37,530 nt of DNA, taken from assembly GCA_028280565.1 (NCBI GenBank), contig JANQLQ010000138.1, positions 1-37,530 of the forward strand, written 5' to 3'. A model generated the notes under the pieces. It worked only from the letters and a program-made list of their open reading frames with translations, had not been told where the DNA came from and did no database searches. This DNA comes from Fulvivirga sp. (GTDB lineage Bacteria; Bacteroidota; Bacteroidia; Cytophagales; Cyclobacteriaceae). The position numbers and the translations under genes were made by a program. Position 1 is the first letter of the stretch; each line of letters begins with the position of its first letter. Positions 32,049 to 37,530 of this stretch are shown piece by piece.

Positions 32049-32416
32049 TTATTTATAATTTATGGTTTAAAGTCACAAACGATATAAACTTAAATAATAT
32101 ACTATCAGCATTTGTATGATAAAATTCATGAGTTTTACTGATTAAGTTAAATATTATTCTTGGATCATTAGAGTTCAACTCTTTAAATACACGGTTTGAT
32201 ATTGATCCCTCTTGGGTTCAAAAAGGAAGATGATAAAGAATCCAAAGAATTTGCCTTACCTGACCTCGATTAAAAAATGACCGTCATTCCGCGCCGGTGG
32301 TTATGAGAGGGCTCATTGGGAGAGCCGGGATCTGCTGTGTCGTATAACGGAAACTACTCCGCAGTTTAAAGACTGTGAAATTATTCGAAACCTTAGTTAA
32401 GCCCAGGCCCACCCAT
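32049..32416. other. Intergenic region with a 'GTCATTCCGCG' repeat remnant
   Basis: About 370 bp without a gene. Positions ~32279-32345 contain GACCGTCATTCCGCGCCGG...GGGATCTGCTG, which resembles the widely dispersed palindromic 'CGTCATTCCCGC...GCGGGAATCTGC' repeats. The pairing is degraded here. Confidence 0.45.
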
Positions 32417-34762
32417 CTACTCATACCTTAGGAATTCTACAGGATTCAAAACCATCGTTTGGTATAGCTTTCTCATGATAACCCCCATAGCGACTAATAA
32501 CGTGACAATGGCGGAGACGGGGCTCATCCAAAGTAAGTTGTTCATATTGACTTGATAGATAAAACCCTGTACCCAACTTGTGGCAATGAAGTAAGATGCG
32601 GGGATCGAAAGGAGATTGCCAAGGATGATCCAACTGATGAGCTGGAAGGATAACTTCCAGAAAATATGTGTAGGGCTTCCTCCAAGTATTTTCCTGATGG
32701 CAATTTCCTTGATCTTCGAGTTGATCACGAATATGCTAAGTGCCAGCAGGCCCATAATGGATATGGAAAATGCGACTAAAGTGGCGTAGGTGATGATCGT
32801 TTTAGCCAGCAGCTCTCCCTTATAGGCCTGGTCAAATTGATCACTAAGAAATTCATAATCAAAAATATAAAGCGGGTCTACGGCGGATAAGGCCGATTCG
32901 ACCTTATCCAGGTTTCCTTGAACATCTGCAAGGTCAACTTTGACCAGTAGGGTCAAGTTATGGGGCTCTTCTATGTTGATGGCCAGGGGGCTTATGTGAT
33001 ATCGAAAAGAGCGATAATGAAAGTCTTTAACCACTCCTGTTACTTTACCCACCCTGCCGTTCATATCGATAAGCTCGTCTACAGGATCCATACCCGCTGG
33101 AAACAGCTTATTTGCAGCAGTTTCGTTCAATATGAATTGCATCTCACCCCCGGTTTTTTCAACAGTAAAATCACCCCCGGAAACAAATTCGAGATCCAAC
33201 GTCTTGGCATAGCCATTAATGGTGCGGATATGTGCAATATCTATCTCACTTTCCACGGGCTGTCCTACCCTATGCACAGACTGGCCGCTGGCTCCTTTCC
33301 CGGGAGCGCCCTGTGTACCGGCTACACTGATGATCCCCGGGTACCGCTCGAGCCCTGTTTTTATTTGGTGGTATTTTTCCTTGTGCAGATCATTTAGGTT
33401 ATCAATCGATACAACTTGGCTGGCGTTGTACCCAGTGGGTTGATTCCTGAGAAAATCCACTTGGTGGTTGACAAACAAAATGGTGGTAAGTAAAGCAGCC
33501 GTAACCAAAAACTGGAAAATGACCAATGCTACGGTCATGGCTCCCAGCTTCTTTTGTTTCAATTCTTGCTGGGTGATCGATTGCAGTTTGAAGAGCTTCA
33601 AGGTGGGGATAACACCCGCAATAACCCCTATTGTGACCAAACTTATGATAAACACCATCCAAAATTGTATATCCCACTCCCTGGTGGTAAGAACATGATC
33701 TCCCAGCAGTTGACTGGCATTTGAAATATAGAAAAAATCCAGCAAGAGAAGGGCTGCCGTACCGGAAATGCCGATGATTACAAAAGATTCCGTCACACCT
33801 TGTTTAAGCAGAATCCCAATACCAGCACCCATAATTTTTTTAAGCCTTAATTCAGCGGTTCTACTATGGTTATTGGCAATTTGAAGGTTGATGTAATTGA
33901 CCAGGGCCAGCCCCAAAACAAGAAGAGAGATCGTGAGAATGATCAATAGTAATTGACCATTGCCATTCCCCATTTTGTTTTGAACACTCGGATCGAGGTA
34001 AATGTCTTTTAAGGGCAGGAAATAGTGGTCAGATTCGTAAAGCTCCCATGCCTCCTTAGTCAATTTATTGTAGTGTTCCGCCAGCAGTGATAGGGTAGAG
34101 GCGTTGTTGCTGTTATCCTTGAGCAAAACATACGTTTCAAATTCTAATCCTCCATCTTCAATCTCTTTAAAGAAGGGGTCAGACAGCAATGGCACCACTA
34201 TATCAAATTGGAACATAGTATTGTAGGGGATATCCACCACTCCACTGACCAGGTAGGGAATCCCTTCTATTTCGAATGTCGTTCCTACAGGGTCTTTGAC
34301 TGTGAGCTTATCGGCAAAATCTTTGCTTATGATTGCTTGATTTATGGAATTAAATGCCTTGGGATAAGCCCCCGGAAAATCGAAGATCTCGAAGAAGGAA
34401 TAATCTGCAAACAAAACCGTGTTGTTGTTCAAACGTCTTTCTTGCAGGTCTGCTTCCATATCGAAAGGTCCGTATAATCGGCAGGTCTTTTCTACTTGGG
34501 GGAAGTTCTCTTGAAATTCTCCCGCTACAGTCCCGATTGTGATCCCAAAGGTATTGGGACCTTCCGGGCTGAATTCAATTTTACTTATAAGTTTATAGAT
34601 CCTGCCTGCCTTATCATGGTAATGATCGTAGGTGGACTCTTGTATGACGTAATTGACCAGGACTATGGATACGAATATCCCGATTGTGAGACCAACGGTG
34701 TTGATAATCGTACCCTGTTTGTTTTTGAAAATTCTTCTTAATGTAAACCTTAAGCCAGTCAT
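32417..34762 (-). CDS. FtsX-like ABC transporter permease (MacB-type)
   Basis: 781 residues with the duplicated Bacteroidota FtsX layout. TM1 is near 20-42 (TIINTVGLTIGIFVSIVLVNYVI), followed by a large periplasmic MacB-type domain (~43-270). Three TMs follow (~272-290, 322-345, 370-390), then a further TM (~412-430), a second periplasmic domain (~435-655) and three C-terminal TMs (~660-685, 705-725, 745-765). The end VLNPVEFLRYE is typical. Such permeases work with a MacB/LolD-type ATPase in lipoprotein or peptide export or envelope stress. No ATPase gene is visible here, so the partner is encoded elsewhere. The gene stands alone between two intergenic regions. Confidence 0.9.
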   Translation of the reverse strand: MTGLRFTLRRIFKNKQGTIINTVGLTIGIFVSIVLVNYVIQESTYDHYHDKAGRIYKLISKIEFSPEGPNTFGITIGTVAGEFQENFPQVEKTCRLYGPFDMEADLQERRLNNNTVLFADYSFFEIFDFPGAYPKAFNSINQAIISKDFADKLTVKDPVGTTFEIEGIPYLVSGVVDIPYNTMFQFDIVVPLLSDPFFKEIEDGGLEFETYVLLKDNSNNASTLSLLAEHYNKLTKEAWELYESDHYFLPLKDIYLDPSVQNKMGNGNGQLLLIILTISLLVLGLALVNYINLQIANNHSRTAELRLKKIMGAGIGILLKQGVTESFVIIGISGTAALLLLDFFYISNASQLLGDHVLTTREWDIQFWMVFIISLVTIGVIAGVIPTLKLFKLQSITQQELKQKKLGAMTVALVIFQFLVTAALLTTILFVNHQVDFLRNQPTGYNASQVVSIDNLNDLHKEKYHQIKTGLERYPGIISVAGTQGAPGKGASGQSVHRVGQPVESEIDIAHIRTINGYAKTLDLEFVSGGDFTVEKTGGEMQFILNETAANKLFPAGMDPVDELIDMNGRVGKVTGVVKDFHYRSFRYHISPLAINIEEPHNLTLLVKVDLADVQGNLDKVESALSAVDPLYIFDYEFLSDQFDQAYKGELLAKTIITYATLVAFSISIMGLLALSIFVINSKIKEIAIRKILGGSPTHIFWKLSFQLISWIILGNLLSIPASYFIATSWVQGFIYQVNMNNLLWMSPVSAIVTLLVAMGVIMRKLYQTMVLNPVEFLRYE

Positions 34763-35219
34763 AGCGGTGAATAATTGCGAGTGAACCTAGTTAATCCAAT
34801 CATCATGCCATGTGACTTATGTGTTTGATAGTGAGTTACTTACGACTTTCGCTCATTTGATCAATGTTCACTTTCGATCAAGTTAGGTTAAAATGTGGAC
34901 GTAAGTAAACGCCTTGGAACGTAGCGATCATGAAATTGTATCCGCTCCAAAGCTCAGAAATTGTTTTGTCCCAGGCTATTCGTTAAGCCTTTTCTTTGCG
35001 CCCCCGTATAAATGGCCGTTCTTAAGCATTGACCTTGAAAAATGAATGATAATTTCTTGTGGCTTAACGAGAAACCAATGTAAATTTAAAGCTAAAATAC
35101 AGCAGAGGCTATCGTTCGTATGGCTGGGTGAGCTACTGCCTATTCCTGCTCACTCCACATGGCCAAAGCCGTTGAACCACAGTGTTATCATTTCAAAACT
35201 AGAAATAAACCAGTTTAAT
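34763..35219. other. Intergenic region with inverted repeats
   Basis: A perfect 9-bp inverted repeat TTACTTACG/CGTAAGTAA at 34836-34844 and 34900-34908 encloses two ACTTTCG copies. A second hairpin GTGAGC/GCTCAC lies near 35128-35150. The open frame from 35046 continues into the next gene, but its first 58 codons look non-coding. Confidence 0.45.
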
Positions 35220-35789
35220 ATGAAAATACCAACTTGGGCAATTGTTATCGGGATCTGCTTAATGCTATTTGGAGGGTGTGGTGTAAGCAAAAACATCCAA
35301 GCCATCAATATGCCTAACCTGCTGGAAATGCAGCAAGATATGATCACCAAAATGCATGGTATCGGTGCAGAAACCTCCCCTGATACCTTGGCTACAGTTC
35401 CTGGAGATGATGCAGAAGCTTTCAAAAGTATTGCCGAAGGAATGGGTGAAATATTTAAGGTGTCGGAGTTTGCCAAAACATGGACGGTAAGGTTTGGATA
35501 TATTGGCTTATTTGTGGCCACACTTTACATCCTTTCCGGGGTATTTCTCTTGCTAAAAAGGAGCTTCTCCATCCAACTCGTATATGTGGCCTTGGCAACA
35601 AGTATTGTATTCAGTGGCATTCAAACTTTGGTGTTAGCTTCTGACCCCTCTGGCGGACTCATTTCAAAATCAGCTGGATTTGGCAATATATTTGGGATAA
35701 TTGTAGATATAATCCTGGTCGTGGTAATCATAGCCATCGATAAAACCACCTATGTAAACAACCCTGCAACATCGCAAGAAACCTCGTGA
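35220..35789 (+). CDS. Small multipass membrane protein, unknown function
   Basis: 189 residues from the ATG at 35220, chosen because it begins a normal hydrophobic N-terminus (MKIPTWAIVIGICLMLFGGCGVS); the upstream in-frame ATG at 35046 adds residues with no protein character. The first segment could be a lipoprotein signal (FGGC, with lipidated Cys) or a membrane anchor. Then follow a polar loop (~25-85, KNIQAINMPNLLEMQQDMITKMHG) and three further TMs (YIGLFVATLYILSGVFLLL, VYVALATSIVFSGIQTLVLA, FGIIVDIILVVVIIAI). The layout recalls small Bacteroidota membrane proteins of unknown role. No operon partner is evident. Confidence 0.65.
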   Translation: MKIPTWAIVIGICLMLFGGCGVSKNIQAINMPNLLEMQQDMITKMHGIGAETSPDTLATVPGDDAEAFKSIAEGMGEIFKVSEFAKTWTVRFGYIGLFVATLYILSGVFLLLKRSFSIQLVYVALATSIVFSGIQTLVLASDPSGGLISKSAGFGNIFGIIVDIILVVVIIAIDKTTYVNNPATSQETS

Positions 35790-35870
35790 GTATCTAATGT
35801 TTATGTGACCTGTAAATGGATAGCCACTTCATAGACCATTGAGATCAAACCCCTATCTTTAAGCGCTAGG

Positions 35871-36065
35871 ATGAACGCGGGGGGTCACGTATTACCCAGG
35901 ACTAAACAACCAGTTTTCAAGATTTCAATTGTTGGGGATAGTGATCGTCTTTGGATAATTCAGCTGGTCCTGTGTTGGTTTTGGTTACGCAAATACCGAC
36001 AAAGGCCTTTAGAGTGGGCCTGCAAGAAACTCACTTACGGCAGCTTCCAAAAGCATCTTACTTAG
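35871..36065 (+). pseudogene. 3' fragment of a DUF418-family membrane protein
   Basis: The last ~35 codons (IIQLVLCWFWLRKYRQRPLEWACKKLTYGSFQK in outline) match the characteristic C-terminus of DUF418 proteins: a final membrane helix, then 'W...F..GPLEWLWR.LTYG..Q'. The rest of the ~350-residue protein is missing, and nothing similar is found upstream in any frame. The ATG at 35871 is therefore not a true start. It is a gene remnant in a decayed stretch before the M1 peptidase. Confidence 0.6.
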
Positions 36066-36083
36066 GACTTAGGCAAGGATAGA

Positions 36084-37388
36084 ATGAGAAGAGAACTACA
36101 TAAACTACTTATGGTCATCCTGGCTTCGAGCTGGACCCCGGGAGCCAGCGGGGCTGGGCTTAACGAATACCCACTGGATGTGACCCGCTACACTTTAACC
36201 ATAGAGCCCGATATCGACAAAGGATTTATAGACGGAACCCTTATCATTAACTTCCACGTCGACCCGAAGGCCAAAAGCATCGTACTGGATGCCGGGAACC
36301 TCAACGTCCATGAAGTGACCGGAAATAATGTTGCTGCATTTAGTAAAAACCAAAACAAACTACATATTGAGCTATCAGGAAGGACGCAAAAAGAAAATGA
36401 GATCATTATCAAATATGACGGCAACCCTCAAAATGGACTCCAGTTCCATTCAGAAACAGGGGAAGCTTACACGGTTTATTTCACCAGCCAATGGATGGTA
36501 AGCCATGACTCTTTTCATGATCGGGCGTCTTTGCACCTAAATATTTTGGTTCCTAAAGGGAAGAAATGCATAGCCAGTGGCGAGCTCATTGGAACAGGAA
36601 AAAGAGGAGATAAAACACTCTTCCAATGGAGACAAACCTACGAGACACCCTCTTACACCTATGGATTTGCCCTGGGAGATTTCAACGAAGCTTCTGACCA
36701 GGTTGGGAACATCAAATTGAACTATTACTCATCACGGTTGAGTGGTGAAGTGTTAAAAAAGGTATTTGTGGAAACCGGGAACATCCTGCAATTTTTTGAA
36801 CAGAAGTCGGGAGTTAGCTACATCCAAAACTCTTATTCACAAATATTGATCGGGCGTCATTACCAGGAAATGTCGGGTTTGTCCGTTCTACATGCTTCCT
36901 ATGCTTCCTCCGTACTCAAGGATAGTTCCGAGATCCATCTTACCTCGCACGAACTGGCTCATCAATGGTGGGGAAATATGATAACATGCAAGAATTTAGA
37001 CCATTTTTGGCTTAATGAAGCATTTGCCGTATACATGGCTTCTGCCTTTAATGAACATAAATTCGGGGTAGAGAAATACAATTCGGATATCGCTCTTTAC
37101 AAGAGCATCTATGATGACCTAGTGGAAAGAAACAAAGACAAACCGCTGGTTTTTACAGGTTGGGAAGCATCAAGAGATAATCGCCACGTCGTCTATTACA
37201 AGGGCGCTTATGTTTTGCATTTACTTAGGCAAGAACTGGGAGATGCCGCCTTTTGGGCGGGGATCAAGTCCTACAGCCAAGAGTATTTTGGAAAATCAGT
37301 TGAAACGATAGACTTTCAACAAGCTATGGAAAAATCTACGGGCACAGATTTAGATGATTTCTTCCGTAAATGGGTCTATGAAAAATAG
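36084..37388 (+). CDS. Short M1-family metallopeptidase, exported, with altered exopeptidase motif
   Basis: 434 residues. A signal peptide (~1-23) is followed by an M1-type N-terminal beta domain (YPLDVTRYTLTIEPDIDKGFIDGTLIINFHV) and a gluzincin catalytic domain. The zinc site is HELAH 289-293 with E312 after exactly 18 residues (WLNEAF), and the catalytic tyrosine is Y371 or Y372 in VVYYKGA. The GAMEN exopeptidase motif is replaced by QEMSG (261-265), so the glutamate that anchors the free N-terminus is missing. The C-terminal helical domain is largely absent, since M1 enzymes usually have 600-900 residues. It may be an endopeptidase or have a different specificity. The start is preceded by a Shine-Dalgarno-like AAGGATAG. 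Confidence 0.85.
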   Translation: MRRELHKLLMVILASSWTPGASGAGLNEYPLDVTRYTLTIEPDIDKGFIDGTLIINFHVDPKAKSIVLDAGNLNVHEVTGNNVAAFSKNQNKLHIELSGRTQKENEIIIKYDGNPQNGLQFHSETGEAYTVYFTSQWMVSHDSFHDRASLHLNILVPKGKKCIASGELIGTGKRGDKTLFQWRQTYETPSYTYGFALGDFNEASDQVGNIKLNYYSSRLSGEVLKKVFVETGNILQFFEQKSGVSYIQNSYSQILIGRHYQEMSGLSVLHASYASSVLKDSSEIHLTSHELAHQWWGNMITCKNLDHFWLNEAFAVYMASAFNEHKFGVEKYNSDIALYKSIYDDLVERNKDKPLVFTGWEASRDNRHVVYYKGAYVLHLLRQELGDAAFWAGIKSYSQEYFGKSVETIDFQQAMEKSTGTDLDDFFRKWVYEK

Positions 37389-37424
37389 AAATAACAAGTA
37401 ATTTCCAGCGGCAGGTACAGGTAT

Positions 37425-37512
37425 TTACCCGAGGTGTCCTTGAAAATTGAATTTGACTGGAGAACGTTTAATTTTGGCAAATTAAGCATTGTTTTTAAGA
37501 TGTCTCGGGTAA
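37425..37512. repeat. Inverted repeat after the M1 peptidase
   Basis: The arms TTACCCGAGGTGTCCTT (37425-37441) and AAGATGTCTCGGGTAA (37497-37512) are inverted with a few mismatches. It lies 37 bp after the stop and may be a dispersed palindromic repeat or act as a terminator. Beyond it the window ends with no further gene. Confidence 0.4.
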
Positions 37513-37530
37513 TGCAAACCTCTCAATGAG

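Noticed and set aside
35046-35219. N-terminal extension of the membrane protein from the upstream ATG
   Set aside because: The added residues lack protein character and precede a much better N-terminus at 35220; the stretch also contains an inverted repeat.
1-37530. CRISPR arrays, tRNA or rRNA genes
   Set aside because: I saw no spaced identical repeats of CRISPR type and no cloverleaf or rRNA-like segments. The 24-bp repeats at the left edge are contiguous and degenerate, which fits an IS end.

Overview
The window looks like a chromosomal accessory region of a Bacteroidota member, most likely a marine or free-living Cytophagales-type bacterium. The evidence is two giant secreted proteins ending in type IX secretion (Por) sorting tails, a BlaI/BlaR1 pair with a TonB-like tail on BlaR1, a Bacteroidota-type FtsX permease, a 'GIGT'-repeat/HLPEIPSA adhesin-like protein, A-rich start regions with few Shine-Dalgarno sites, and IS21-type terminal repeats typical of the phylum. 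The genus cannot be read from the sequence.

Layout. 1-680: end of an IS21-like element (four 24-bp repeats) followed by coding debris. 683-2303 (minus): a tightly coupled operon of an ECF-like sigma factor, a SnoaL-like protein and an MGMT-fold protein. 2422-4391 (plus): small genes (unknown, DUF2200, a 32-residue membrane peptide, a secreted unknown). 4841-12460 (plus): giant protein P1, with an SGNH/SASA esterase, six FN3 and five concanavalin-like domains, a LamG-like domain, an HExxH metallopeptidase-like domain and a T9SS tail. 12923-14529 (minus): blaI-blaR1 behind a perfect 36-bp palindrome holding two operator dyads. 14762-20519 (plus): aldo/keto reductase, HigBA toxin-antitoxin, a broken WYL regulator, a broken secreted epoxide hydrolase, a membrane-anchored esterase and a zinc-ribbon protein; three attC-like stem-loops each follow a stop codon here. 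20981-26845 (minus): giant protein P2, a paralogue of P1, with a strong terminator. 27672-28562: AraC-type regulator upstream of P2 on the other strand. 28633-30851: a beta-barrel-like protein whose signal peptide appears split by two palindromic MITE-like elements, then an MFS exporter. 31149-34762 (minus): adhesin-like protein and FtsX permease. 35220-37388: small membrane protein, a DUF418 fragment and a short M1-family peptidase.

How it may work together. P1 and P2 appear to be a duplicated, inverted pair of cell-surface or released enzymes that combine deacetylation, multivalent glycan binding and a possible proteolytic module. Their upstream regions share a 13-bp motif; in P1 it lies in a set of three GTCGGAAT boxes spaced exactly 21 bp, and in P2 it lies between the gene and the AraC regulator. 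This pair and its motif are the best candidate for a little-described system in the window. The second is the attC-like, cassette-style arrangement of 14.7-20.6 kb, although no integrase gene is visible.
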